A DNA stretch of 64,000 bases from JANSXG01 sp024743075. GTDB lineage: Bacteria > Planctomycetota > Phycisphaerae > Phycisphaerales > UBA1924. Within the stretch, counting starts at the first letter, position 1. Each line of letters opens with the position of its first letter. Under the pieces are notes generated by a model. It had not been told where the DNA came from. It saw only the letters and a program-made list of their open reading frames with translations, and searched no databases. This document shows positions 8,593 through 16,921 of this stretch, in pieces. The position numbers and the translations under genes were made by a program. The DNA is taken from contig CP159477.1 in assembly GCA_042140185.1 (NCBI GenBank), positions 2,914,001 through 2,978,000 of the forward strand, read 5' to 3'.

Positions 8593-8991
8593 ATGACCGA
8601 TCCCACCCCCGCACCGTCCCGACTCGAAGAGTTCCGCTCCTTTCGCGAGCGGATGAACGCGCGGATCCTCGAGCAGAAGGATCTGGTCGTGAACCGCTTC
8701 TTCACCCTCGACACCAAGGCCTACGAGGCCGGGGCGCTGGACGTGAAGACCAAAGAGATCGCCGGGCTGTCGGCCTCGCTGGTGCTCCGCTGCGACGACT
8801 GCATCGCCTACCACATCATCCGCTGTAAAGAGGAAGGCGTGACCGATGCCGAGCTGTGGGAGGTCCTGGGCATCGGCCTGATCGTCGGCGGCTCGATCGT
8901 GATCCCCCACCTCCGTCGCGCGGTCGACCTGCTCGACGAGATCAACGGCGGGAACGCGCCCGAGGGCGCAAAGACCGACTGCGGGCACTGA
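8593..8991 (+). CDS. AhpD-like / carboxymuconolactone decarboxylase family protein
   Basis: The ATG at 8593 follows AGGAG (8581-8585). The 132-residue all-helical protein carries the family signature LRCDDCIAYHIIRCKEEGV: a CxxC pair and a histidine three residues on, as in AhpD-type alkylhydroperoxidases, whose cysteines are redox-active. The downstream helix (ELWEVLGIGLIVGGSIVIPH) is also typical. A peroxidase or disulfide reductase role in the cytoplasm is therefore likely, but the substrate is unknown. It ends in Cys-Gly-His and is monocistronic. Confidence 0.8.
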   Translation: MTDPTPAPSRLEEFRSFRERMNARILEQKDLVVNRFFTLDTKAYEAGALDVKTKEIAGLSASLVLRCDDCIAYHIIRCKEEGVTDAELWEVLGIGLIVGGSIVIPHLRRAVDLLDEINGGNAPEGAKTDCGH

Positions 8992-9121
8992 CAAACCCGC
9001 ACGGGTCAGGCGAGATTGCCCCGATTTCCCGCCCAAACGGGCGGCCGAGCCCTTGTATACGCCTCGCGCGCTGGCACAATAGCGATGGACCGCCGGCCTG
9101 ACGCTCGCGAGGGAACGACCC

Positions 9122-10414
9122 ATGGCTTCTGTTTGCTTCTACTTCCAGGTTCACCAGCCGTGGCGCCTGCGCCCGTACTCGGTGTTCGACACCTCGCCCC
9201 TGTACTTCGACGACGACCTGAACAAGCAGATCCTGCTCAAGGTCACCGAGAAGTGCTACCGGCCGATGACGCGCCTGATCCTCGACCTGATCGAGTCCAA
9301 CAACGGCAACTTCAAGGTCTCCTACGCGCTCACCGGGACGGTGATCGATCAGCTGCAGGCCTGGGCGCCGGACGTGATCGACCTGTTCAAGCGCCTGAGC
9401 GACACCGGCTGCTGCGAGTTCCTGGCCGAGACGGACTTCCACTCGCTGAGCTTCCTCTACTCGCGCGAGGAGTTCATCGAGCAGATCGAGGCGCAGACCC
9501 AGCGCATGCAGGACCTGTTCGGCCAGACGCCGACGGTGTTCCGCAACACGGAGCTGACCTACAACAACGACGTCGCGCACTTCATCAACGAGATGAGGAA
9601 CCCCGACGGCAGCCGGCGTTTCAAGGGCATGATCTGCGAGGGCGTGGACCGGATCCTGGACTACCGCTCGCCGAACTACCTGTACCGCCCGCCGTCGACG
9701 GGGGACGGGCCGATCGTGCGCCCGGACGGGTCGCACAAGCCGTTCGCGCTGCTGCTGAAGAACTACCGGCTGTCGGACGACATCGCCTTCCGCTTCGGCA
9801 ACAAGGGCTGGGAGGAGTGGCCTCTCAACACCGAGAAGTTCGCCAAGTGGGTGCACGACATCAACGGCGACGGGTACCTGTGCAACCTGTTCATGGACTA
9901 CGAGACGTTCGGCGAGCACCAGTGGGCCGACACGGGCATCTTCGAGTTCATGGCCGACCTGCCCCGCGCGATCTTCGACCACAAGCCGGGCGAGAACCAC
10001 TTCAACACGCCGTCGGAGGCCTTCGAGCAGTTCGAGACGGTCGGCGAGTACGACGTGCCGCACATGATCTCGTGGGCGGACTCGGAGCGCGACCTGTCGG
10101 CGTGGCTGGGCAACGCGATGCAGAACAACGCGATCAGCGAGTGCTACAAGCTGGAGCGCCCGATCAAGGACAAGCTGCGTGAGGCGGTGCAGTCGGGCGA
10201 CCAGATGGCGATCCAGCACTACTCGCACCTGATGGGCGACTGGCGCAAGCTGACGACCAGCGACCACTTCTACTACATGTCCACGAAGTTCTGGGCCGAC
10301 GGCGACGTGCACAAGTACTTCAGCCCGTACGACTCGCCCTACGACAGCTACATCAACTTCATGAACGTGCTGGACAACATGCGCACGCGGGTGGAGACGG
10401 TGGTCGGGGTGTGA
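9122..10414 (+). CDS. Glycoside hydrolase family 57 protein (alpha-amylase/glucanotransferase-like)
   Basis: 430 residues with the GH57 N-terminal motif FYFQVHQPWRLRPYSVFDT. The conserved region TPTVFRNTELTYNND carries the Glu in the place of the family nucleophile, and LFMDYETFGEHQWADTGIFE carries the Asp acid/base motif. Family members act on alpha-1,4 glucans such as starch or glycogen. There is no signal peptide, so it is probably cytoplasmic and works on storage glucan. It overlaps the next gene by four bases, which suggests an operon. Confidence 0.9.
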   Translation: MASVCFYFQVHQPWRLRPYSVFDTSPLYFDDDLNKQILLKVTEKCYRPMTRLILDLIESNNGNFKVSYALTGTVIDQLQAWAPDVIDLFKRLSDTGCCEFLAETDFHSLSFLYSREEFIEQIEAQTQRMQDLFGQTPTVFRNTELTYNNDVAHFINEMRNPDGSRRFKGMICEGVDRILDYRSPNYLYRPPSTGDGPIVRPDGSHKPFALLLKNYRLSDDIAFRFGNKGWEEWPLNTEKFAKWVHDINGDGYLCNLFMDYETFGEHQWADTGIFEFMADLPRAIFDHKPGENHFNTPSEAFEQFETVGEYDVPHMISWADSERDLSAWLGNAMQNNAISECYKLERPIKDKLREAVQSGDQMAIQHYSHLMGDWRKLTTSDHFYYMSTKFWADGDVHKYFSPYDSPYDSYINFMNVLDNMRTRVETVVGV

Positions 10415-11007
10415 GCATCTTCGCGAAACGCGAAGTCGATGCCATGCACGCGGACGAGGCCTACCGCCGGTTGAGGCCTCAGGCCCGGGGCCGGCGCCTG
10501 AACATCGCGCGAAAGCTCACGAAGCAGCCGGAGTCCACCTGCCCGAACTGCCGCTACGACCTGAGCGGCTGCTTCCGCAACGACGATTCACTCCGCCCCT
10601 GCCCCGAGTGCGGCAGCCTGATATCGCCCGGTGCAGCCGTCATGGCGTGGTACCGCGAGCACAAACGGCGCATCACCCGGTATCAGGCGCTGCTGTACTC
10701 GGGCCTGTTCCAGGCGATGCTCGCGTGGGTCTACATCACGCTCGCGGGCTGGCTGGGTGGCTCGCCGGCGGTTCGGCGATCGTTCCTGATCGCCTGGATC
10801 ATCGGTCTCGCGGCGAACGTGACCCTGCTGTCGCACAGCGCCCTGCAGAGGAAGGACGCGGCGGATCCCGGCCGTCACCTGTTGAGAGTGTCTCTGCTGG
10901 CGACCGCCTACACCTGCGGCGTGCTGCTCTCGACGGCTTTGTTCTTTCTGCTTCCGGTGGGGATCGACTTCGTGGTGTACTCGTTTGTGATTACCAGCGA
11001 TGGGTAA
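10411..11007 (+). CDS. Zinc-ribbon membrane protein
   Basis: If it starts at the GTG at 10411 it overlaps the GH57 stop by four bases and encodes 198 residues. An ATG at 10444 is the alternative. Residues 44-72 hold two CxxC pairs (CPNCRYDLSGCF and CPECGSLISPG), a zinc ribbon, followed by about four transmembrane helices from residue 93 on. This zinc ribbon plus membrane layout recurs in planctomycete proteins of unknown function. Co-translation with GH57 is a hint but not proof of a shared role. Confidence 0.65.
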   Translation: MSIFAKREVDAMHADEAYRRLRPQARGRRLNIARKLTKQPESTCPNCRYDLSGCFRNDDSLRPCPECGSLISPGAAVMAWYREHKRRITRYQALLYSGLFQAMLAWVYITLAGWLGGSPAVRRSFLIAWIIGLAANVTLLSHSALQRKDAADPGRHLLRVSLLATAYTCGVLLSTALFFLLPVGIDFVVYSFVITSDG

Positions 11008-11040
11008 CGACCCCACGATTCCCGAGATGCCAACTCCAAC

Positions 11041-11070
11041 AAGAGCCCGGAGCGCAAGCTCCGGGTACCA
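11041..11070. repeat. REP-A, copy at 3' side of RAYT-1
   Basis: AGAGCCCGGAGCGCAAGCTC followed by CGGGTACC. It lies 18 bases beyond the RAYT-1 stop codon and is in inverted orientation to the copy at 11671-11703 on the other side of the gene. Confidence 0.8.
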
Positions 11071-11087
11071 GCCCTCACTTCCGAGCT

Positions 11088-11615
11088 TCACGCTTCCGTC
11101 GAACCGTCCCTGCCCGCGCGACGGTGCCCCGCGCTCCGGTCCTGACCTTCGAGCGTGTACCTCGTCGCCGCGACCACTGACTCTTCGTTGAACAAGTACC
11201 GCGTGCTCGCGTGATCCGACCAGACCCGTTGGTCTGCACCGGCGAAGCCCCTTTCGCGCAGTGCTCTCGTCCCCCACTGCTTGAGTTGGCGGACGACTTC
11301 CTCCGGCGCTGTCTCCGCAGCACTCACGACGACGTGTACGTGATTGGACCTGACCGACGACGCGTGGAGTCGCCACTTCCGATGCTCGCAGTGCTTGGCG
11401 ATAATCGTCTCGACGGCCTCTCGAGCCTCCGTCGTGAGCGTGAAGGGATCGGTATTCATCCTGCTCTTCGCGCGTTCGAGGCGCTTTGGGTGGTCGCCGA
11501 TGTGGCTTGATCCGAACTGGTTGTGGGCGGCGTCGACCGATCCTGCCGGGTCGCCGTGGAGCCAGGTGCCGTAGGTGTGCCAGGTGAGGAAGTAGGCGAG
11601 CGGGTCGTTGATCAC
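11088..11615 (-). CDS. REP-associated tyrosine transposase RAYT-1 (Y1/IS200-like HUH)
   Basis: 175 residues beginning MINDPLAYFLTWHTYGTWLH, a typical start for this transposase class. The HUH metal motif is HVHVVVS (residues about 103-109) and the catalytic tyrosine candidate is in AATRYTLEGQ near residue 150. These enzymes nick single-stranded DNA at REP hairpins. It is bracketed by inverted REP-A palindromes at 11041-11070 and 11671-11703, and further REP-A copies lie at 2.4 kb and 0.73 kb, so it is probably the enzyme that spread this family. The frame is intact. Confidence 0.85.
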   Translation of the reverse strand: MINDPLAYFLTWHTYGTWLHGDPAGSVDAAHNQFGSSHIGDHPKRLERAKSRMNTDPFTLTTEAREAVETIIAKHCEHRKWRLHASSVRSNHVHVVVSAAETAPEEVVRQLKQWGTRALRERGFAGADQRVWSDHASTRYLFNEESVVAATRYTLEGQDRSAGHRRAGRDGSTEA

Positions 11616-11670
11616 GGTTGGAATGTAAGTGCTCGGCGCGGGAGAAGGAAGTAACGCGGGATGTGCCAGA

Positions 11671-11703
11671 CGGGTACCCGGAGCTTGCGCTCCGGGCTCT
11701 TGT
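11671..11703. repeat. REP-A, copy at 5' side of RAYT-1
   Basis: GGGTACCCGGAGCTTGCGCT followed by CCGGGCTCTTG, about 55 bases upstream of the RAYT-1 start and 25 bases before the dehydrogenase start on the other strand. Confidence 0.8.
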
Positions 11704-11728
11704 TTATCACGGACGCTACCATCCCTAC

Positions 11729-12688
11729 ATGCCGCTTGTCGTCGTATCCCGTCCCTTGCACGGCGCCTTCGAGGTGCCCGCGGCCGAGGTGCGCATCGGG
11801 CCCAAAGGCGGGCAGCGAACGCGCGATGAGCTGCTCGAGTTCATCGCCGGGGCCGATGCGATCGTGAGCTGGGTCACCGAGCGCGTGGACGGCGAGTTCC
11901 TCGACGCCGCGGGCTCGCAACTCAAGGTCGTCTCGAACTACGCGGTCGGCTACGACAACATCGACCTCGAGGCCTGTCGGGCGCGCGGAGTGATCGTCTC
12001 GAACACGCCGGACGCGGTGACCGAGGGCACGGCGGATGTCGCGGTGATGCACCTGCTCGCGGCGGCGCGCCGGCTAAGCGACGCGGAGCGGTTCGTCCGA
12101 GCGGGCGAGTGGGCTCGCCACGGCGTGCTCGGGCCGAGCGAGTGGCTGGGCCAGCCGATCGCGGGGCGGACGCTCTTGATCGTCGGCGCGGGGCGCATCG
12201 GCTACGCGACGGCGGTGCGCATGCTCGGCTTCGGGGTGCGGGTCCTGTATACGAGCCGCTCGCCCAAGCCGACCTTCGAGCACGCGCCGCTGTGCGCGAG
12301 GCGGGTGACGCTGGAGGAGGGCCTGCGCGAGGCCGATCTCGTGAGCGTGCACACGCCGCTGACCGATGAGACGCGCCACCTGATCGGCGCGGAGCAGCTG
12401 CGCCTGATGAAGCCGACGGCGGTGATCGCCTCGACGGTGCGCGGGCCGGTGATCGACGAGGCCGCGCTGGCCGATGCGCTGCACGACGGGCTGATCTTCG
12501 GGGCGGGGCTGGACGTGTTCGAGCGCGAGCCGGAGATCAGCGAGCGCCTGCTGAGCGCGCCGAACGTGAGCATGACCCCCCACTTCGGGAGCGGGAACAC
12601 GCAGTGCCGCGCGGAGATGACGGCGTTGACGGCGGCGAATATTCGGCGCGTGCTGGCGGGTGAGCCGGCGCTAACGCCGGTGGGGTAG
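11729..12688 (+). CDS. D-2-hydroxyacid dehydrogenase (glyoxylate/hydroxypyruvate reductase type)
   Basis: 319 residues, cytoplasmic. The N-terminal substrate domain includes VVSNYAVGYDNIDLEACRAR. The NAD(P) fold has GAGRIGYATA. Catalytic residues of the family are visible: Arg in ASTVRGPVIDE, Glu in DVFEREPEI, and His in MTPHFGSGN. It reduces 2-oxo acids such as glyoxylate or hydroxypyruvate with NAD(P)H. The ATG at 11729 is chosen because upstream codons run through the REP-A repeat. No operon partner. Confidence 0.88.
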   Translation: MPLVVVSRPLHGAFEVPAAEVRIGPKGGQRTRDELLEFIAGADAIVSWVTERVDGEFLDAAGSQLKVVSNYAVGYDNIDLEACRARGVIVSNTPDAVTEGTADVAVMHLLAAARRLSDAERFVRAGEWARHGVLGPSEWLGQPIAGRTLLIVGAGRIGYATAVRMLGFGVRVLYTSRSPKPTFEHAPLCARRVTLEEGLREADLVSVHTPLTDETRHLIGAEQLRLMKPTAVIASTVRGPVIDEAALADALHDGLIFGAGLDVFEREPEISERLLSAPNVSMTPHFGSGNTQCRAEMTALTAANIRRVLAGEPALTPVG

Positions 12689-12702
12689 CGGCGGACCGCA
12701 GC

Positions 12703-12755
12703 GGCTGAGCCGCTGACCCCTTACCCCGACCATCTCCCGCAAGGGGAGAGGGAGC
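12703..12755. repeat. REP-D repeat
   Basis: CGGCTGAGCCGCTGACCCCT, then CTCCCGCAAGGGGAGAGGGA, in the convergent gap between the dehydrogenase and the M16 gene. It may act as a bidirectional hairpin at the two 3' ends. Confidence 0.7.
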
Positions 12756-12762
12756 AGAACCA

Positions 12763-14024
12763 TCAGCCGTTGAACTTCAGCGGTGCCGGGCCGATGGTGA
12801 CCACGCTGGTCTTCGACAGGTCCAGCGGCGTGGCCTGCAGGTAGCCGTTGAGCTTGTCGAGGGTGATCGAATCGACCTTCTGGGCCAGTTCGTCGAGCGA
12901 GCGACAGCGACCGAGGCGGTCGTAGTCCGCGGCGAGGGCCGAAGCGCGGGCGCGGGACGACTCGCCGCTGAGGACAAGCTTGCTCTTCAGGCCGGTGCGG
13001 GCGCGTTCGAACTCGCTGGCGTCGACCGATCCGGCGCCCGTGCGCATGCGCTGGAGTTCGGAAACCAGCACATCGAGGGTTTCCTGAGCGCGTTCGGGCG
13101 TGGTGCCGGCGTAGGCGGTGACGCGCCCGTGGTGCTTGCCGGAGCCGTAGGAGGCGTAGACCGAGTAGCAGAGCCCGCGCTTCTCGCGGACCTCGGTGAA
13201 CAGGCGTCCGCTCATACCGCCGGACAGCACGGCGGTGCCGAGGCGCTCGTACCAGCAGTCGGGGTCGTCGGTCTGCGCGGGGCGTCGTAGGACAGGGCAA
13301 TGTGGACCTGATTGGATTTCTGCTCGATGTGGTGCACGCCCCGGACGCCGGGCTGCTCGGACGCGATGTCGCTGGGCGCGCCCTGCCAGTCGTCGAGCAT
13401 GGCGTTGAGCCGTTCGAAGAGCGCATCGGCGTCGACATCGCCGGCGACCGCGATGATCGAGCCCTCGGGCCGGGCGTTGGCGGCGTAGTGGGACGCGACG
13501 GATGCGCCGTCGACGGCCTCGATGCCCTCACGCGTGCCGAGGGTGTGCCGGTTGATGGGCGAGCCGAAGTGAACGCTCAGGAGCTCACGCATCGCCTTGT
13601 CGCGCGGCTCGTCGTCGATGGAGGACAGAGATTGCAGGCAGAGCGCGCGGCTGGCTTCGAGCGAGGCGTCGAAGTCGTCGCCGCCGAGTCTCGGTGAGCG
13701 AACCATTTCGACCAACATGGGCAGTGTCGCATCGAGGCGCGAGCCGAGCAGACGCGCCGTGACGGTGCTGTGCCGGATGCCCGTTGAGGTGCCGCGCGAG
13801 GCGCCCAGGGTGTCGAAGGCGTCGGCGATCTCGCGCGAGGATTCGTTCTGCGTGCCGCGAAGGAGGAGTTCTTCGAGCATCGCGGACATGCCGATCTGGT
13901 TCTCGGGGTCGCGCGCGGTGCCGAGCGGGAGCATCCAGGTCATGGCGGCGGAGCGGACACCGGGCATGCGCTCGGTGAGCAACTGAGCGCCGCATTGCAG
14001 TCGTTGGGAGCGGATTTCGGTCAT
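12763..14024 (-). CDS. M16-family peptidase homologue lacking HxxEH, frameshifted in this sequence
   Basis: The ATG at 14024 has AGGAG upstream. Residues 1-250 (from MTEIRSQRLQCGAQLLTERM) are an M16 N-terminal domain. After a break near 13283 another frame continues (AQTDDPDCWYERLGTAVLSG; RLFTEVREKRGLCYSVYASY) to 12763, about 420 residues in all. The position of the zinc motif HxxEH reads GMSAMLEELLLRGT, so both histidines are missing. The C-terminal Arg/Tyr substrate-binding element (REKRGLCYSV) is kept. This is the pattern of the non-catalytic partner in two-subunit M16B enzymes; no catalytic partner lies nearby. The break is probably a one-base indel. Confidence 0.8.
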
Positions 14025-14187
14025 GTTCGGTCGCTCCTGGAGCGTGCGTAGGGGCGGATCGGTGGGCGGGGAACGGGGAAAAGCGAGTGTAGCCGGGCCC
14101 CGCACCAGTCGCACAGGCCGTACAGACGGACCGTGAGGGGGTTTGTGCGGCGGTTCGCGCGGCGCCGGCTATCGGAGGGGGCCGAAA

Positions 14188-15021
14188 GTGTCGCTGATTG
14201 ACATGGGAAGGTCCAAATCGGACGCCCCGAGGAGGTCACGCGCTTTGCGATGGCTGAGGTACATCATGGTCGCGGTGGCTCTGGCCGGCGCGATCGGTGC
14301 GTACCTGTTCCATCAGGCGTCGGCGGAGCGCGAACGGCTCGTCGTGAGCACCACGCGCGACGCGGTGAAGGATATCGAAAGAAAAATTCGGTATCTGAAA
14401 GCCACCGAGGAGATCGAACTCAACGAGCTCGGATGGCCGGAAATGATCGATCCGCGCTGGTTCGACGGCGAGCCGCCTCGCAACGTGATGCTGGGCGCAC
14501 GCCACCCGTGGATGGAGGTCGCGTCGACGCTGGAGTATGCGCTCGACCACCCCGCGCAGCGTGTGGCGATCAACGAGCAGCTCGCCGGGCTCTGGTACAA
14601 CCCGGCCAAGGGCATCGTGCGTGCGCGTGTGATGCAGACCGTTTCCGACGAGAAAGCGATCGAGCTGTACAACCGAATCAACGGCTCGTCGATCACGGAA
14701 TTGTTCGATTCCAGTCCGAAAAAGCGGATTCTGGAGCAGATCCTGCGCGAGGACGAGGAACTGGAAGAGTCCGAAGAAGAGCAGCGACACGGCATCCGCG
14801 TGCGCCGCCCGGGCGACGAAGAGGACGCGCCCGACGAACCGGAAGAGCAGCAGCCGGAGAACGATGAGAGCGCGCCGTTGCCCTTCGAAGATCCGATCGA
14901 TCCGGCCGGTCCGGTGCAGGAAGACAACCCGCCGGCAAGCGAAGACGGACCGGTTGAAGAAAGCGACGGCGCACCCGGCGACGACCCGCGTGCCGGTTCG
15001 GGTGACGACACGAGGCGATGA
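14188..15021 (+). CDS. Single-pass membrane protein with acidic C-terminal tail
   Basis: The GTG at 14188 is preceded by GGAGGGG at 14174-14180 with 7-base spacing, which favours it over the ATG at 14203. The product (277 residues) has a basic N-terminus, one transmembrane helix (YIMVAVALAGAIGAYLFH), a periplasmic alpha/beta region of about 150 residues (DAVKDIERKIRYLKATEEIE; ARHPWMEVASTLEYALDHPA) and a C-terminal 80 residues dominated by Glu, Asp and Pro. The membrane helix plus following coil faintly recalls type II secretion pseudopilins, but no prepilin cleavage site is visible. Function unknown. Confidence 0.6.
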   Translation: MSLIDMGRSKSDAPRRSRALRWLRYIMVAVALAGAIGAYLFHQASAERERLVVSTTRDAVKDIERKIRYLKATEEIELNELGWPEMIDPRWFDGEPPRNVMLGARHPWMEVASTLEYALDHPAQRVAINEQLAGLWYNPAKGIVRARVMQTVSDEKAIELYNRINGSSITELFDSSPKKRILEQILREDEELEESEEEQRHGIRVRRPGDEEDAPDEPEEQQPENDESAPLPFEDPIDPAGPVQEDNPPASEDGPVEESDGAPGDDPRAGSGDDTRR

Positions 15022-15058
15022 GCGCATCGCCCCGGGGAGCGCAAGTTTGATGAAGTGC

Positions 15059-15088
15059 TTGACCCAATAATTCCGATACGGGTATGGT
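15059..15088 (+). promoter_or_regulatory. Sigma-70-like promoter for the histone-like gene
   Basis: TTGACC at 15059-15064 and TATGGT at 15083-15088 with an 18-base spacer, 88 bases before the ATG of the lysine-rich protein gene. Matches are good by eye in an otherwise GC-rich stretch. AGGGAGG lies just upstream of that ATG. Confidence 0.45.
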
Positions 15089-15176
15089 TTTCCATATCTG
15101 GGTCGCTGTCACTGTTGGCGCTGGGCGGCGATCTGTACCTCCGAAGCTCCGAAACTCACAGGGAGGTTTCAAAGCC

Positions 15177-15611
15177 ATGGCTAAGAAACGCACAGCGAAG
15201 AAACGCACGACCAAGAAACGCGCGACGAAGAAACGCACGACCCGCAAGGCGACCGCGAAGAAGCGTCCCGCCAAGAAGACCGCGAAGAAGCGCGCAACCA
15301 AGAAGCGCACGACGAAGAAGCGGGCCACCAAGAAGAAGACCAAGAAGAAGGCCGCCAAGAAGAAGACCGCGAAGAAGCGCACAACCAAGAAGCGCACGGC
15401 GAAGAAGCGGACCGCCAAGAAGAAGACGGCCAAGAAGAAGACCGCCAAGAAGAAGGCCACCCGCAAGAAGGCGACTCGCAAGAAGACCGCCAAGAAGAAG
15501 GCCACGCGGAAGAAGGCCACTCGCAAAAAGACCGCTCGCAAGGCTTCTCGCAAAAAGACCGCCCGCAAGGCGACCCGCAAGAAGACCGCGCGTCGGACCA
15601 GCCGTCGCTGA
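15177..15611 (+). CDS. Histone H1-like lysine-rich DNA-binding protein
   Basis: 144 residues made almost entirely of Lys, Arg, Thr and Ala in a tandem pattern (KKRTAKKRTTKKRATKKRTT and onward), like the C-terminal tails of eukaryotic H1 and the bacterial H1-like/AlgP proteins. Such proteins bind DNA or RNA non-specifically and compact the nucleoid. At DNA level it is an imperfect 12-15-base tandem repeat (AAGAAGCGCACGACC-like), so length variation and assembly collapse are possible. The start has AGGGAGG upstream. The C-terminal tail of the RNase E/G gene at 44.6 kb has the same composition. Confidence 0.8.
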   Translation: MAKKRTAKKRTTKKRATKKRTTRKATAKKRPAKKTAKKRATKKRTTKKRATKKKTKKKAAKKKTAKKRTTKKRTAKKRTAKKKTAKKKTAKKKATRKKATRKKTAKKKATRKKATRKKTARKASRKKTARKATRKKTARRTSRR

Positions 15612-15997
15612 ACCAGCGGCCCTTCGGGGCTCGCTCGAACCGTCGACCGGTCTCGTTGACCGGGCGACCAGCCGAGGCGGGTCGTATCAACGCCCGCCGC
15701 AGCGCCAACGATCGAAATCCAGCCGGCGGGACCCCCGGGTCCCGCCGGTTGTCGTTTTGGCGCCCGGCTCCCTCTCCGGCCCGGGGCGCGGTTGAGACCG
15801 AGGATCATCTGGCCAATCGGATCGTCGCGAGGGCCGGCGCATCGCGACCAGAGCGAACCGATGGTTTATAGTCTGCCCTGCCCGCTCAACGCCCCGGTCG
15901 GGGCGTGCCGATAGGGTCGATCTGGTCCGGCTGGCGGGCCCGACGCGAGCGCGTCGATCACCACCAACTCCCTCTCGCTCCACGCGGGGTTTGCTCC
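15612..15997. other. Intergenic region between histone-like and ferredoxin genes
   Basis: 386 bases without a convincing gene. It holds the hairpin at 15723-15758 and presumably the ferredoxin promoter and leader. No repeat of the REP families was seen here. Confidence 0.5.
15723..15758 (+). terminator. Probable Rho-independent terminator
   Basis: Stem CCGGCGGGACC (15723-15733) pairs with GGTCCCGCCGG (15738-15748) and is followed by TTGTCGTTTT. It is about 110 bases past the histone-like stop codon. The T tract is interrupted, so efficiency is uncertain. Confidence 0.6.
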
Positions 15998-16261
15998 ATG
16001 CCTCACATCATCGCTGAACCGTGCATCGGGACCAAGGACACCTCCTGCGTGGAGGTCTGCCCGGTCGACTGCATCCATCCGACCAAAGACGACTCGGACC
16101 ACGAGGACGCCGAGATGCTGTACATCGACCCGGACACCTGCATCGACTGCGGGCTGTGCGTGGACGAGTGCCCCGTGCAGGCGATCTACCCCGAGGAAGA
16201 CCTGCCCTCGGAGTGGCAGAAGTACGTCCAGATCAACCTGGAGTACTACGAGAACAAGTGA
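15998..16261 (+). CDS. fdxA: 7Fe ferredoxin (FdxA type)
   Basis: 87 residues; start at the ATG before PHIIAEPC. The cysteine pattern C-x7-C-x3-C-P-x-D-C (CIGTKDTSCVEVCPVDC) followed by CIDCGLCVDECPVQAI fits a seven-iron ferredoxin with one [3Fe-4S] and one [4Fe-4S] cluster. The second cysteine of the first motif is replaced by Thr, as expected for the 3Fe site. The C-terminal extension (SEWQKYVQINLEYYENK) is typical. It is a soluble cytoplasmic electron carrier. Monocistronic. Confidence 0.92.
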   Translation: MPHIIAEPCIGTKDTSCVEVCPVDCIHPTKDDSDHEDAEMLYIDPDTCIDCGLCVDECPVQAIYPEEDLPSEWQKYVQINLEYYENK

Positions 16262-16283
16262 GGCCCGCGGGCAGCGGTTCCCC

Positions 16284-16316
16284 GTGGGCTACGCTGCGCG
16301 TAGACCACGCCACCCG
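16284..16316. repeat. REP-C repeat, single copy
   Basis: CGTGGGCTACGCTGCGCGTA followed by GACCACGCCACCC, between two convergent 3' ends. Confidence 0.65.
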
Positions 16317-16343
16317 TCGTGGCACCCATTTCCGCAAGCGTGA

Positions 16344-16832
16344 TCAGCCGGCCTGGCGATGGCCGGGCTTGTCGCGCACGCCGGCCGGGGCGTCGGGCTT
16401 CTCGGTCCAGTCGTCGGCGCTGGGCAGGTTGAGCTGCGAAGCGCAGGTCTTGCGATAACCCAGCAGGCGGATCACCTCGAGGATGTCGGTCCACGAGGGG
16501 AAGGTCTTGCCGTTGGCCCGCTTGAACTCGTCGATGGCCTTGAGGAACAGGAACTGCTCCGGGGTCATCTCGCCCTCTTCGGCGGAGCGGGTGAAATCGG
16601 TGCGACGGCGTCCGGGGCCGCGGCGTCGTTCGAGACCGGATTCGGCGCCGGCGAGCTTGCGTCGGTCCAGGCCCGAGCGGGGATCGACGGTCCCGGAGAA
16701 GCCCCGGGCCTCCGGGCCCACGGACGAGTTCCGCCGGTCCGGGCCGGTGTAGTTGCCGTCGGCGTCGTACAGGTCGTCGTACTGGTTGACGAGGTCGAGG
16801 TCCGGGTCGTTGCGATCGGCGTCTTCGTGCAT
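16344..16832 (-). CDS. Hypothetical protein with basic linker
   Basis: The ATG at 16832 gives 162 residues. The first third is acidic (MHEDADRNDPDLDLVNQYDD), the middle is an Arg-rich linker (GLDRRKLAGAESGLERRRGP), and the last 70 residues are a predicted helical domain (EQFLFLKAIDEFKRANGKTF, PSWTDILEVIRLLGYRKT), which looks like a small winged-helix or transcription-factor-like fold by eye. No family is claimed. It is followed upstream by the Asp-rich gene on the same strand, about 90 bases away. Confidence 0.6.
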   Translation of the reverse strand: MHEDADRNDPDLDLVNQYDDLYDADGNYTGPDRRNSSVGPEARGFSGTVDPRSGLDRRKLAGAESGLERRRGPGRRRTDFTRSAEEGEMTPEQFLFLKAIDEFKRANGKTFPSWTDILEVIRLLGYRKTCASQLNLPSADDWTEKPDAPAGVRDKPGHRQAG

Positions 16833-16921
16833 GGCGGCTCCAGCCCAGAAATGAAACACCGCGCCCGGGGATCCGGACGCGGCGCGGGCGGTGCCGTTGC
16901 GGGCGAAGGCCCGCGCCTCAT

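Noticed and set aside
10411..11007. GH57 partner enzyme
   Set aside because: The overlap suggests co-expression, but the product has only a zinc ribbon and membrane helices and no carbohydrate-related motif.
15177..15611. Possible CRISPR-like or satellite repeat array
   Set aside because: The repeat is in-frame coding sequence for a Lys/Ala/Thr-rich protein with a good Shine-Dalgarno; there are no unique spacers.
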